Shown piece after piece: positions 1-13,260 of a stretch of DNA of 64,000 nt. The notes under the pieces were generated by a model. It did no database searches, was not told the DNA's origin, and saw only the letters and a program-made list of their open reading frames with translations. This DNA is from Dromaius novaehollandiae (lineage: Eukaryota; Chordata; Aves; Casuariiformes; Dromaiidae): positions 18,953,001-19,017,000 of the forward strand of contig NC_088102.1 of assembly GCF_036370855.1 (NCBI RefSeq), given 5' to 3'. The position numbers and the translations under genes were made by a program. Each line of letters starts with the position of its first letter. Position 1 is the stretch's first letter.

Positions 1-3000
1 TGCAGTTTCTGCCTGTCACCCAGACAGATCTGAGAAGGTGCATCAGGCGTTATTAAATCTGAATCTTAAATCAGAAACCAAATGCTCTGTGACACACCTG
101 CTGGTAAAGACTGAGGGCCTTAGCTTTGTTTAAATAAACTAGGTGTAAAAATTAGGAACTAGTTTTGCATTATTATATTTAATGGCTTGTATTTCTCTCC
201 TGGGATATTAAAAGATATTAAGAGAGAGCAAGAGCAAGGATTTACTGTGCTATCCTTAGGTAAAGATACTCTGAGGTATTTACATTTGTAGCTGAGCAGC
301 ATCACAAGTCTTAAAATGTTTGCTAGCTGGCTTGCTACTGAAGGAGAAAGGACAAGTGGCCATAAACTCCATATGCTAGGTGAAGGGCAACTCTCTGCAC
401 CAAAGCCACTCGGTACCTGAAGGGATACAATTCAGTTCAAGCCAGCTTGTGTGGAAGGAATCTCACATGTGTGGAAACCTTTCGAGCACAGCAACACAGT
501 TTGCAAGGAGCATGAGAGCTGCAGCAGGAGAAAAAGCGGGAAGCTGCTGAAGCTGACACATCAGTCCTGGTGGAAATAGATGGACAATGCTGGTAATTCC
601 TGCAACTGAAAGAGAGAGTAGGGAGTAAGGGGTCAGATGATGGTGCTGAGATTACACAACTGAAAATACTAAGAGAAAATTCTCAGCCCTGTTTCACATC
701 TTGTGTCACAACCAACTCAGTTAAGACCCAGTTGCAGGACTCTGCCCTACTGCCGATGCAAATCATTGTATCCCTTTTCTCATATTGAACTTCATGCTGA
801 AAAGAGGATGAAGCTCTGAACCTAGCACGCTGGAGAAGGAATTATTGAAGTTACACGGATAACAGCAGAAAAAGTGGCAATAAGGTTTCACTGGATAGAC
901 GCACACTCCATATATAGCTACCTGTGCTTTTCTCGGCTTGGTGTCACTTCTGATTAGACAGACTGATCAAAAATATTTGTTCTGACACTTGTGAATTCAT
1001 TCGCTGTTACTTTCAGTTTGCTGGGAGGGAAGTTATGCAGTGCCCAATCTAGAGTGCATGAAGCTTCATTTTGCTTCCATCTTAGATGTGGTCATTTCTC
1101 AATGCCTTCTCTTCATGCCCATAAACCAGCCCATCTTTGTCCCTGTGGTCAGTTCTGATCAACTAATCCAAAATGGAGAAGAGGGATTCATCTAATTTCT
1201 GGACCTGGCTTGGGTTATCTTGCTCAACTCTCATTTCTTTCTTCAGATAGCTGGTGGAACTGAAGCACTGCACCCAATCTAGCTACAGGGAGAGCCCCAT
1301 GGTCTATAAACTTCTTGAGTCATTTCATTATTAAACAGAGTATTAGCAAAATGGGAAGGCAGCAAAGAGACACACTGAAAAACCCATAGCACAACAGCTA
1401 AGGTTGTCCACCAGTGTTAACACTGCTTCACAGTAAATTCAGACTTTAATAAGTGCTTTTTTCATATTACAGCCAAGAGATTTGACAAAAACCAAACCAA
1501 CAAAAAGAAAAAAAATCCCAGTGAAATACCCAAAAAGCAGAGAGAGAAGAAAGTCCTTGAGATCTTCAGAGATCATACCCAGCTAATCACCACCCTTTAC
1601 TTAGAAATAAAATAACAATTTTCTTGAGGCCTGATGGGCACAAGGAAAGAGAAAAATCTATGCAATTAAGCAAGCCAGAGGAGGTTCCTGCGTTATAGTC
1701 TTCTGCGACGGACAGAAAAGACTGAATGTAAATTGGACAATGGAGGTAACGTGATGGGCTAATTCAGCGTGTCCCATAAAGCAGGCCTGCCTGTTCAACA
1801 GTCCTACCTACCTTGCAGAATATTTGCATTATTGGTGTACCTTGGTGACGTACATGTAAGTCAGGAAGTAGTCTAGTGCTTCTCGAGCTGTGGTCTGCGG
1901 ACAGCCTGTGGTTGGCTGAGCACTTCCTCTTGCTCACTGCTTTTCTTGTTTCTGCTCCAGTGTTCGTGTCCACTCTTAGTCTGTTTGGTCTTTGATCTGC
2001 AAATGATGCCCTGTGTGCCCCAGTCTTTCAGTTCAGCCTGTAACACACCATGCTCAATAGTCAAGCTGTTCCAGCTACCAAAAGGTGAATGATAAGGCAA
2101 ACAAAGGCCTCTTACATTCTCTGTCTTTTCTTCCAGTCTCACCTATACCTTGTAGCTCAGCAAACATCTCTGTTCCCCATTTCGCTCCACTTTCTGATAC
2201 ATATACCCTCAATTTCAGCAATGAAGTTTTGCACGCTGCAACCGAGTGCTCACTCCTGCCAACTTTTCAGTATCTGTCAGTGTACTGCTCACCTCTGCCC
2301 ACCTCTGTGGATGCCAGCAGGGGTTTGTGTGCACAGACTGCCGCCCACCTGCCTTTGCCCAGCTGGACCCTGCTTGCGCTTGCTCATCAGTGCCTGCCGA
2401 AGTGGTGCGAGTCATCACCCCACCTGGGAGCTCTGCTGGTGGGCAAAGGGGGATCCGGTGCAGAACAGCTCATGTACCATTAAACCACACACCAGCTTAC
2501 TAGGCGTACACCTCCCTGGTCCCATAAGCTGACAGAAGAAATCACAAAAGTGAGAAAGCGCTATTATATTCCTAGCGGGTAACTGTGTAACAAGTAGTTG
2601 TATAGGTAGGAGAACAGTAATTGAAGTGTCAGACTGTAGGTAATCAGCAGCCACAGATGGTTTTCTGCTCACATATGACAGCAGATTGCACTTTTAGAGA
2701 GGATGGAGCTCAGTTTGAAGGTCTGATATATCAACATTATACCAAAGTAACCCTTCAGGCTTGCATTGCTGGCTACAGGGCACAGCAAGGACAGCTGAGC
2801 TGCCTTTGAATACGTTAGCAGGGCCCAGGAACAGGCAGAGTGCAAAAACATGGAGTTCACCGGCAGAATAACTTAGCTCGCCCTAAGCTCTGCGGCCCTG
2901 GCTGCTGCCGCTACCAAGTTTAAAGCTAATGAAAGTATTTCTCCACAGCTTTGCAATCATGCTAAAGATATACCTTCAGCTTGTCTGGATTTTAAGCTGA

Positions 3001-4450
3001 ACAGACTCTTGTCCCCATTCAAAGGTCTGGAGTCAGGTCAGCTCTGAAGAAGACTTGCTGGATGGGAGCTGCTGATATCGGGAGTGACATGTAACTGTTG
3101 TCCCTCATTGGAAACCAAACTGATCATTAAGATCAGTGATCTTTCCCAAACACAGCTATCAGCTTGAGCAGCAGACCCAAGCCACTTACGAGAGGAGAGG
3201 GAGGGCTTGTCTGTGCTGCTTCCCGCGAATCACCCGGGCTTGGTGGTGCTGCTACACGGCTGGGTTCCTGCTGCAGCCACCCGGAGAGCTCCCGTCGCAG
3301 AAGCACTGCGCTCAGGCTGCAGAGCCCCCCTCAGCTGCATCTAGAAGGGCTGTTCTTCCTCTTAATTTAGCCAAGCTAAGAAAATACAAGCTAATTCACA
3401 TTACTGCTCGTACCCAGGTCAGCTCTACCAACAAATACGCCTTCTCATACTCACAACCACGACATGGCAGAAAAAAGATAAAAATGAACACCAAAAATGC
3501 ACTGAAGGGAGAGCCATTCTTTCAACGCACTTATTGTCCTCAGTCCAACTGTTTCCTGCATTCATTAATGCAGAAATTAATGCAGATGGTATATGGTTTA
3601 CAGCTCCACAGTGAACTTCAGCTACTATATTGGTGAAACATGACTTGGCTCAAACTTACCTCACAAATTATACTTCTCTCTTTATTTAACCTTTCACATA
3701 CACATTTTACATTCTGCAGTTTGTCTCAAAATATCTTATCAGCCATCTTTCTCCTTTTACTCAGTCAAAACACATTCTGGCCTTAGAAGTTAGCACATTG
3801 CAAGGTTTATTAGCCTACTCTGTTCTTAATAACAAACACGCAGTCTCTGTGTTAAAGATAAGTCCCTCTCCTCTGTATTCATAATCAGAGCTTTTAGGTC
3901 ATTTGTCCCTTGCCTGTTTCAAACTCAAATTATTCTCTTAGGAATTTCAGCATATCTCTACAACTACAGATTTTTCTTTGTGTGCAGGCACTGAAGGGTA
4001 ATTTATACTTCTGCAAGGCCCTTTCTACTGCAAAGAAGAGGGTTTCTGAAACTCAGGTCCAGCCAGAGGTCATTTCTGGTAAGGTCAAAGAAGCTAAAGA
4101 AAGACCGTTTTCCTTGACAAAAAGCTGCAAAAGCATATGATGGCTAATTCTACTTGAACTTTTTTGGAAAGGTTTGTGAGGTGCAGGAACCAGATACAAA
4201 CATGTGAAAGAAGATAAACAGTTTTCTAAGCTGCAAGAACAAAGGAAAGTCACGCAGCTTCCTCATCCTGTGGCGTTAATGCGCTGTGAGGGCCCAGGAG
4301 AGCCACCAGCTGGACAGAAGATGGATGAGTTTATTCTGTGCCTTTCAAAAATAGGTAAAATGTCTGAAGCCCAGAGTACTCCAGTTTTAATGGCAGGGCC
4401 CGGGCTACTGACAGAGGTTTCACCTCACCCTTTCCCAGCATATTTGGCCA

Positions 4451-4471
4451 GGAAGGAAGGAAGGAAGGAAA
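4451..4471. repeat. (GGAA)5 short tandem repeat
   Basis: Five tandem ggaa units. ETS-family factors can bind GGAA repeats, but nothing around it shows promoter function. Confidence 0.85.
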
Positions 4472-7400
4472 ACCCTGGGGACTCTTTTCCTATATTGTAT
4501 TCGCTTAACAAAGTGGGGAAAGGGAAGTGGAAAATAAAAGGGAAGGAGAAATTCCCAAATGCAAACTTTATTAAGAATATATTGTGATTTTTTTAAACAA
4601 AACCACATATACATTTGAATCATTAAAAATGATTCAAAGTTGCTTGAAAGGTGTCAAAGCCAAAGCTCTGGGCAAAATACGAAGAGAAATGTTCGACTAG
4701 TCATAAAAAGCAATGGGTTTCCTCACCTTTTGAGTGAATTTAGTGTAGGCAGATACGACGTGCTAACCACACAGACTTGTACAGAGCTGAGCAGTCTTCC
4801 TCTCTTTTAGAAAGACCTGTGAACATCTATCTTAACCATGACTTGCAACTAGATATGGCCGTTTCACCATTGGGAATAAATCCATCAAACTTTTATCCTG
4901 CTTGAGGAGCAGAGCTAAGGCCTGAAGAGGTGCAAAGGTGGTGCACCTCCCATTAAGGCACCACACTAACAGTCTTCAAACTAGTCATTCACTCACTGCT
5001 CTGCAGACTTAAAATGAATAAGAATTGTATTTTGGATAAGACTTCTTTCCAATGTCAATGTGAATGCTTTTCAGTGCATGAAGCTGCTAGTAGAAAGAAA
5101 ATAAAATTCTAAATCTATGAATCTACTCTTTTTCTGTCATTATTTATTCTTACTCCAGGAGTTTCAGATTCCACATATTAAATTTTGATTAGACATCGGA
5201 GAAATGCATTTATTTCTTGCTTTAAGATCTGATAGGGTCCCTGCCTGCATTCACACTGAGGGGAAGATAGAGATTTGCATTGCTGGGGGAAGGAGAGGAA
5301 GAAAAAAATGGCTTGTTGGGGTATGTCAGGAGTATGGAAAGGTGTTGAAAAGCCACTGATGGATAAGGGGATGGTCATGGCACTTTTCGTACCATACCAC
5401 CTGGATGCAGACCTACTGGCAGCCTGGGGACAATGGACTGATTAGCGGAGAAGGACATGTCAGAAGCTGCAGAGCTGTTACTGCAGTGGCTCAGTGAAGT
5501 AAGTTTGTCAGCTCCCCGCAGCCCCAGCTAAACTGTTGCTGGGACTTCAAGCTTGTTCATTTACCACTGTTTTAGGTCGCTCAGCCGTTATTTCTATGAG
5601 GTAAATAAACAGTGACTCAAACGCTATGGCTTCACAGCAGTTTAAGACAATCCATGCCATCACTGTGATAGTCATGTCCTCCCCAAAACATGGGTGCTGC
5701 AGCCTCCCTTCCCTCCAGGCTGCTGTTGCTTGTCTGACCCTGGGGTAATCTGACCCAGGTGGCGATGGGGCAGGAGGTTTTGTGCTGGGCATAGCTCCCT
5801 AGCCTGGCTGCTGCTTGACTCAGTGAGGTATGCACAAATATTCGACTTCTTGTGAGCCATAAGTCCCACCCTCCCCACTGCTCACAGCCTCATCCCCACA
5901 GGGAGGAGAGACATGGGTGCTGGGCACCTCCAAAAGTTCAGGAGACTACAAAGAGATCCCAGTGTCTTGCACGGGTATCCTTCTGTAAAATGTTATCCTT
6001 CATGTCTCTGTTTCCTTCTTCTCCTGTTTGTAGGAGGAGGACAGGAGCAGTGACACTGTATTTGTAAAAGGCAATATGAGCTTTGGGATGAAGGGTGACA
6101 GGGTTGCAAAGACCCCTGGATTCACCCCAGTGGCACCAGTAACCCTGAATTACTCCCTGGAGCTGCCTCTTCTACTCCAGTAAGTCCAGAGATCCTCAAG
6201 GGTGCACAGGTTCCTAATTGTGGCACATCAATTAAGCGCCTAAGGTTAGGCAGGATGACTCCAGGCTAGACCTCGATAGCTAGGTCCGACAGCAAGGACA
6301 GATGCCAGAATCCCAGGCCAAGGGACTAACACTTACCATCCATCCCTAACACAGGCTGCTCTTCAGCGTGCCCTTCAGGCAGTTTCTACCACAGTTTCCA
6401 GACCCAGAGGACCCATCCCTGCTGGAAGCATAACACAGTGCACGTATGTGACCTTTTTTTCAGCTGTAAAGGTCACCAATGACATCCAGCCTAAAGCTAA
6501 CCTGACAGAGAAAGAATTAGGACTGCATTCCTGGGAGTTCAGTACAGAGTTACACCAAAATGACAATATAAGAACAGCCTTGCCGTGACAAATTCACCTT
6601 GTGTCCTCTGCCCTTTCTCTGCAGACAAGCCTTCTGTCCCACTTTGAGATGCACATGTCAGCCCTCCAGAAGCACTCATCAAGTTGGTTTGATTGCTTGC
6701 TTATAGGCGAGGAGCCACAGAAATGAACCTATGCAGACCCTGAGAATCCTGAACATGGTTATGGTCATTCAACTTTATCATCAGGTATTTTCCCTCACTG
6801 GTCTATTTTCAAAGCATCCAAACATTAACCACTATTCTTAGCATCCTAAGGAGTGCATAGCCCCTAGTGTTTGTGATTCTGGCCATTTAACACTAAAAAA
6901 TAGTTAAATACACACCCAAACCACTTCTGAACAAGTGCTTGGAACATGAGGCAATTGGTAACACCAGAGAGATCAGACAGAGATCTCTCTGCTACATCTC
7001 CATGAAAGATGGAGGAAGAGGGGCATGTGTGTGTATGGAAGCACATTCATGTGTTGAGATATGTTTAGCCCAACATACAATGTCATGTATTTCGCCAGCT
7101 GAAGCCTGGGAGCACCCTGACATTCACTTCCACTGTAGTTCAAATTGCAATTGCCTTGTGTTACATATTATTTGTCCTCCGGACAGAAAGGAAAGTGGTC
7201 CAAAGCCAGGCTCTTACCTGACTGCTGGTTCAGCAGGAGAAACTCTGAGCTTTGCATGGTTTCTATTTAGGGGGAGGTTAGGCAGGGGGCGGCGGGAGTG
7301 AGGCGGGTATCATGGGTGACAGATTCCTTGGAGACAACTCAAGGCAAAAATAAGGAGAGAGAGAGGAGAGAGAAAAAACATTTCTTGGCAGGAAAGATAA

Positions 7401-9738
7401 AAGGTTGGGCCATGTCCCAGGCTGTCATTTAGCCAAACATGTGGGACAACCTTCCTTTGCCTAGAAGTCTGCTAGCAATTTGTAAAATAGTGTTGCAGGT
7501 AGCCAGCAGAGCTGTCGGCCTCCAGACTCCACTATTTCTTGGGTTCTCTTTGTTTCCTTGGTGAAGTTTCCCAAGCATCACAGACCTTAACCTAGTTCAC
7601 AAGGGGCTTTGAATGCTTCTAGTTCTGCTCAATGGTCACTGTTATAAGACAGAAGCTTAGGAAATGCTGACTTTCTCTGAAGCACCACAGAACGGGTGTA
7701 TCTGGACTGTGCAGATTCCCTGCATTTGGCAAGGTCTTTCCCAGTATCTGCAAGGTTGTATGTATTTAGTTGATTTGAACAAAACATGTGAAATTCCCCC
7801 AGAATTGATTAGTCTTGTGAAAGCAGATAGAAAGTACTAATTAACATGGTCAGGGGGTAATTTCAAGCAGCAAGACAGGTCTTTCAACCCTTCCAGAAAC
7901 AGCTTTGTCCCACAGAGCCTAATGAACCACAGGGAACAAAACACCAGCATCCCCAGCCCTTGCAGGACCTGACCTGGGCCAGCATTGCAGCTCTGCCTTG
8001 GAAAACAACTCTCAGGGTGCAGTTTCATGTTCCTCCTAGTCTAGAGCAATGGCAGGATGCTGCTGAAAGGGAAGTTCCAACATACATACACTCCCAACTC
8101 TTCACTTTTGCTGCTCCTTTTGCTTCAGATCGGGAGGCTGTGTAGCCACTGAGGAAGCTGGTTCAGCTCCCTAATACAGCAGAAAACTCAGCCATCAAAA
8201 CAAAAAGGGTTTCTGAGAACTGGATTCTGTTCCCAGCCTCACCAAAACTTACAGGATAGTCTGGGTCAAGGTCAGGGGTTAAATGCTTAACAAGGATCCA
8301 GGGGGTTGTGCTACAGAGTGATGATAACCAAATCAGCAAAATGAGCTGGTGCCTCGGTTTCCCTCCCTACAGTACTGGTAGTAGATATCTGTCTTTTATT
8401 GGGAGGATTAATATTCCTGAAACACTTAAAGATCCTCACATTATGCATACAAGGGCCTGGTATTAATCATAAAATGTCATTACGATTAGTGAAAACACTA
8501 TGTGTGTCCCTTTAAAAGGGATTAGTAATGTAGCAAATAGCAAATCCGAATGTTTACTCTAATATCAAACACTAAGGTAAATTAATAATTTGGATAAGGT
8601 TTCACCATTCCTTTAAAAATATTTAATCTGAATGCAATAGATATACATCTCCCTAATCACACACACGGGAATACCCTGCACACCACATGATATTTCTATA
8701 GTGCTGGCAGGGAGGAGGGACTGTGACAGCTAAAGGACAGAAATGTTTCTACCAGATTTTCTAGTCAAGCCAGAGTCGGGTATTTCTCCTTACGGCTATG
8801 GAAATGGAACTGGTGTCCTAGTCAAGCGTAGCTGGCCCAGGTGGCAATGGATTCCAACAAATTCCCTGATACCAGTTTGCCTCAGAGGGAAGCTGCTGGC
8901 CTGGGCCCTGACTTCTCCAATTTCTGCAGTGAGAGGTGTCCTGGGCAGGAAAAATAGCTGGGCGAGGCAGACAAAGTCTGGATTCAATGAGAAGTAGGAA
9001 TCCCATGGATCCCTCCCAGGAAACGAATGCTGCTGCCCATTAGCCAGCCACAGAGGCAACAAAACCAGCTCCTTCCACCTCAGTGATTCCTCCCATGGGA
9101 CCACTCTACCAAAGAACGACAGTATTTGAACCTGATATGAATCTGGCTCACAGGGTACTTTTAGCACAGACTGGTATTGCCAAAGCCAAAATCCTTTGCT
9201 CAGACATAAATGCATTCCCTATTTAGCAGAAAGGCGATGGTAAGTCTGGGGAAGGCACACAGATAGGCGTATATATATCCATCTATTTGAAAAGAGCTGC
9301 ATTCTCTAGCACTCCCTGGCTCGCATGCATCTAATAGAGTATCTATTTAGGAAAATATGACTAGCATAACCAGCTATGCAGTGTTCACATCTGCTAATCC
9401 TTTGCTGCTCAAGTAATCATCTTCACTTGCAAAAAGACTTGTACTATTTTGGGTGCAGTCAAAGAGGAGCTAAGTGCTCCAAACCTCTCCCTGCTGAAAC
9501 CTTGAGGGAAGCATTGCCTTAACATTCCTGCTTCAGCAGGGCATTTTGACTCAGCGATCCCATTTCTGGAAGCAGATAGAATTACTTTAGTTAACTGAGA
9601 GAAGTATGAGATGGACAGAGGAAAGGCTTGTGGCTACAATAGCTACCGTATCGGGTGACGCTTATAGCTTTGTTACATTTGCACAGCTTAAATGGTGCTG
9701 TTTGCTTGACCACAGCCATTTGCAGTGCTGTTTTATCG

Positions 9739-9771
9739 TACACACACACACACACACACACACATACACAA
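9739..9771. repeat. (AC)n microsatellite
   Basis: About 16 AC units with one ACAT interruption near the right end. Intergenic. Confidence 0.95.
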
Positions 9772-11698
9772 ACTTCACAGTAAAAAAAACCGGCTGAAAG
9801 CTTGCCTTGCCTCAGAGCACCCAGCAGACTGGGACGGACTCTGACCTCAGCCCCTCTCCAGTGGAGTTACTCCGGACTGACACCAGCACAAGGCTCCAAC
9901 CCAGCTGCGTGCATGCTTGCATTTTAGGGCTTCCCTTTGCCAAGGGGAGGATGGGGTTGATACAAGTGTTCCTACCTTGTATGAGCAGGCCATCACTGCC
10001 AAGCACAGTGTGGTGAAGCAAGAGCGTGGGGTGTTGAGGCCGTTTGCAGAAAATACAGCATACGCACATGATTTTGCTTAGCAGTCCCCACTGCCCCTTT
10101 ACAGCAGATGGGGTGCAACTGCCTCTCCACCCTGCCCATCATAGGTAGCCCTCTCTGGCAAGGGAGTACAGCACTGGTTTGGCAGGCGGGGTTTAATCCC
10201 TGCAGACCCTGTGCCCCTTTCTGGTGGCCAGCCCTTCTGGATGCCTGTCCAGCTGTGCTCTCACTGCTGCTGCTCCTTGTACCAGCTCAGAGCCAGCACG
10301 CCTATGTCCAGCTGTGGCAGCCCTGCGCCTCCCAGTTTCCAGTATAGATGTGCCTTGTCCCAGTCACCACGCGTTGCAGAGTGCTCTGCTGCTGGCTGGC
10401 TCTCCGGGAAGAGCTGCCTGCCTTCATGTGTGTGTGGCCAGTACAGGACTCACAGTAATATATGACTCCTCAGGTACTACAGCTCCATCCCTTCCCTTTG
10501 CTCTTCTAAATTTGCGGGCAGCTCCTATTGATTTCACCTTTGTGAGTGCTGCGCTATGTCCCCCGCAGCCCACGGCTGGCAATTCTAGTAATTTCACCAA
10601 GCTTTCGAACAAGCCCTACAGCTCTGATAACACAATCACTAACCCAGGCCTTCTCCATCAGGGCTGTAATGGCGTTGCATCTTCTCATTCAGCAAATTTC
10701 AGAGAAGAAAGCAGCTTTATTAAATCACTTATTTGCCATCTGCACCTCAGACTTCAGAAATAATTTTTCTCATGAAACTGGATAGGCTGGAATGAGATAT
10801 GACATTAACGTTTGAAGGTTTTTAGCATCATAAAATACGTAACAAGCACTCCAGCCCCCTCCAGCTCAGATATAATGACCAATAAATATTCATCATAGCA
10901 AAAAAATCACTTACTTCTCCACACACAACCCCCCTGAAGTTTGCAGAAATATAGCTGGGGGGAAAAAAAAAGAATGGCAGAATTTTGACCCCTCTATCCT
11001 CAAATTAAACCTGCCATTGGAGCAAATTACTTATTCTACTTATATAGAGACAGAATTAACTGGCCAGCAGAATTTCTGCTATATGGTTTGCAGCCCTGAG
11101 AAACTGATGGAAGGAACTGCTCTGAATAGAACAGTGGTTTTCAAGACCTTCTCCTTCTAAACATTAGTATTATCTTGCCTCTGACACCTTAAAAACTCTT
11201 AACAAACTTCAGTTAACCAATTCTCATGTTGCTGAGGTGATGTAGTGCTGCTACTCAGTTATTATTTGTATCTGGGACAACTGTGCTCAGGAATCAAAAA
11301 GCACAAGGCCTTGACATTTTAGACCATTCCTGAAAATAAGCATTGTTTACTTGGGGGTCTACTTATTTGCTTATCTCTACAGCAACAGCACCCCCACTCC
11401 TCCATAAGGGCTAAGGGGGATAAAGGCTCAGCCTGTTCATTGCTGGATAGGGCTTTTACCTCAAACGGATCAGTAGTCCAAAGCACAAGTGTGGCAAATG
11501 AATGTGGCTTCAGTGCTCTTGAGGCAAAATACCTTTGCTGCCTTTGGGGTCAGCTCTGGTGTGAACTGCCAGCCAGTCAAGCTCCCATGGATGTGTGAAG
11601 TGGTTGGAGAAGGAGACAGGTGGATTTTGTCCTTGGTCACCAGAAAAGTGACCCTGTAGGGACTCAAGCCAGCTGTGAGAAGTTACAGGAACTCTTCT

Positions 11699-11730
11699 GG
11701 GGGGAAGGGAAGGGATGGGATGGGATGGGA
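11699..11730 (+). repeat. G-quadruplex-forming GGGAT/GGGAA repeat
   Basis: Six runs of three or more G separated by two-base loops (AA, AA, AT, AT, AT) on the plus strand: a G6 run then ggg aa ggg at ggg at ggg at ggg spacing. This satisfies the standard four-run quadruplex rule with tight loops and two spare runs. Confidence 0.85.
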
Positions 11731-12030
11731 CAAAAGCTGAATTAAAGAAAACCAAGTGATTTAGTCTAGATCCTGCACAATGGATTATGATCTAGTTGCT
11801 GCTCTCAGTACAAAGCTTGGCCATCGCAGCACATCTCATCCTCTTTGACTGTAGCACTGCTCTACAATGATGATGATATGGTGAGACCCCTTCACGGTCT
11901 TTTAGGGAACATGTGCTAAACGTGTTTTCCCCTGCTTTTCGCTAACTCTAAATCTCTTCTTAAAAGTCTACATTCATTGTCATTCATGTGTAAGGCCTCA
12001 CAAAGGACAACCTAAACAAACACAAACACA

Positions 12031-12061
12031 AGCGCGCGCGCACACACACACACACGCACAC
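12031..12061. repeat. (GC)n-(AC)n alternating tract
   Basis: Reads gcgcgcgcg then cacacacacacacacgcac. It is CG-rich and alternating, in an otherwise CpG-poor region, and is a Z-DNA candidate. Confidence 0.92.
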
Positions 12062-12780
12062 TCCCTTCCCTACACAGAGTGGGTCCCTCTGTAATACAGC
12101 TGGGAAAGTGTGATAATCTTCAGGGACATCATATGGCTTTTGATGACCATACATACCCTCTGCTCACAAATCCATCTGCACCAGGATTTGATCAGTCATT
12201 CCAAACAGCTGCCTTTTTTATTTCTAATTACCCTTCCAAAGAACTATTTTTTTCTATTCCCAAATGCAAAAGGCCTCCTCCCTTCCAAAATTATAATGGC
12301 TAAGGTCTGCAATGAACAATATTTTGTCCTAGTTTTACTAACACATGTCTCTGCACTCTTTAGCAATCTAAGCAGGCAAGCATTTATAACTCTGTGAAGT
12401 GAAATTTGCTGCAGTCTCCAATGGGTGGCTTTTAGGTATTGTGTTTTAATGCCTGTATTTCAAGTTATTTTAGAGATCCTCCTGGGTCTCACAAGCTTAT
12501 ATTGCTGATCTCAGAGAGCCATTTATATTTGCTGATGGATGAGTACATATATAGTCCTGCTATCATTTGGAAAAATGCTATAAAATAGATCTTCTCTGGG
12601 ATACGCAGACTGTTTACACAATGGTGTGGTAAAGGATGTACACTTACAAGCAATGGAGCCAGCCCAAAAATATGCCAGACAAGCTTCATAGCCACACACA
12701 GTTCTATGTGTATACCTCTACTCACAGACTGAGACACATGCATGCACACACACGTGTATGTTTTTCAGCCACTGCTGTGT

Positions 12781-13193
12781 CTAGGTTGGAAAGTCAACAA
12801 CATAAAACAGCACATAGCAGTTCAGGACAGGAAGTGAAAAGCTACGTTTAGATGAAACTGTAGTGGAGAGGACATAAGCAGAATACTGCTAATCTGATGA
12901 GGATGTGCTTATGTTTGTGCCCCCATTCCTATGAACATGGGAACAGGGCTGTCTGCAATGATGAAGAGTTCCCCACTCAAGGGCAGTATTTCCCACGTGC
13001 TCTGCCCCCGAGCAATCAACAGGACAGTTGCCTGCTCTGCTACCACCAGCCATCACCACTGCACAGTGTATTCAAAGCACAGGCTGAGGTCAGTGACTCC
13101 TAACTTACCTGCGAGCACTGCCAAGATCACAAGATGAGTCACCGTCATTTCAAACATGCTTTTCTGTAAAATGAATTTCAGGAGATATTTCAT
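12781..13193 (-). CDS. Speculative two-exon small ORF (53 aa, two hydrophobic segments)
   Basis: Not recognised. Candidate exon 1 (13109-13193) runs from an ATG to a perfect donor GCAG|gtaagt and encodes 28 residues, including MTVTHLVILAVLA, which resembles a signal or anchor segment. A TATAAAAAG box (13251-13259) lies about 30 bp before a plausible start site and about 66 bp before the ATG. A matching phase-1 acceptor (ctctccactacag) opens exon 2 (12781-12857), which reads VSSKRSFSLPVLNCYVLFYV and stops after four more residues. A minus-strand AATAAA follows at 12217-12222. Each element is common by chance, and I know no homologue. It lies downstream of SLC24A4 in the same orientation. It could equally be a chance arrangement or the first exon of another transcript. 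Confidence 0.18.
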
Positions 13194-13250
13194 GTCCAGT
13201 CTCTGGATACACCAACCACAGGTCTCCTCGGACAGCACCTCCTTCTTTGT

Positions 13251-13260
13251 CTTTTTATAG
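13251..13260 (-). promoter_or_regulatory. TATA-box-like element upstream of the small ORF
   Basis: Reads ctataaaaag on the minus strand. The expected start site is near 13228, about 35 nt before the first ATG at 13193. It only matters if the candidate exon at 13109-13193 is real. Confidence 0.2.

Larger units (their letters stand above)
1..12216. other. Intergenic region, no recognised gene
   Basis: No exon I can recognise on either strand. Longer open frames here sit in GC-richer patches and show no domain, family likeness or splice support. The patch at about 3190-3360 has a local excess of CpG. A GC-rich stretch at 7265-7310 (ggggcggcgggag) lies upstream, on the minus strand, of a possible short first exon (see findings). 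In human, RIN3 starts about 12 kb past SLC24A4 in this orientation, but none of its conserved SH2-domain exon was seen. Confidence 0.5.

Noticed and set aside
3136..3636. 166-codon open frame on the plus strand with a CpG-rich start
   Set aside because: No recognisable protein features, no splice support, and overlapping frames are equally open.
3655..3720. Perfect-looking donor TGTGAG|gtaagt on the minus strand
   Set aside because: The upstream frame is stopped within about 22 codons and no good acceptor with a pyrimidine tract precedes it.
6340..6566. Donor GGATG|gtaagtg with an upstream open frame on the minus strand
   Set aside because: Every frame meets a stop before the donor.
10224..10763. 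179-codon open frame on the plus strand
   Set aside because: It lies in a GC-richer patch with low stop density. The composition is Ala/Ser/Pro/Cys-rich without domains, and alternative frames are also open.
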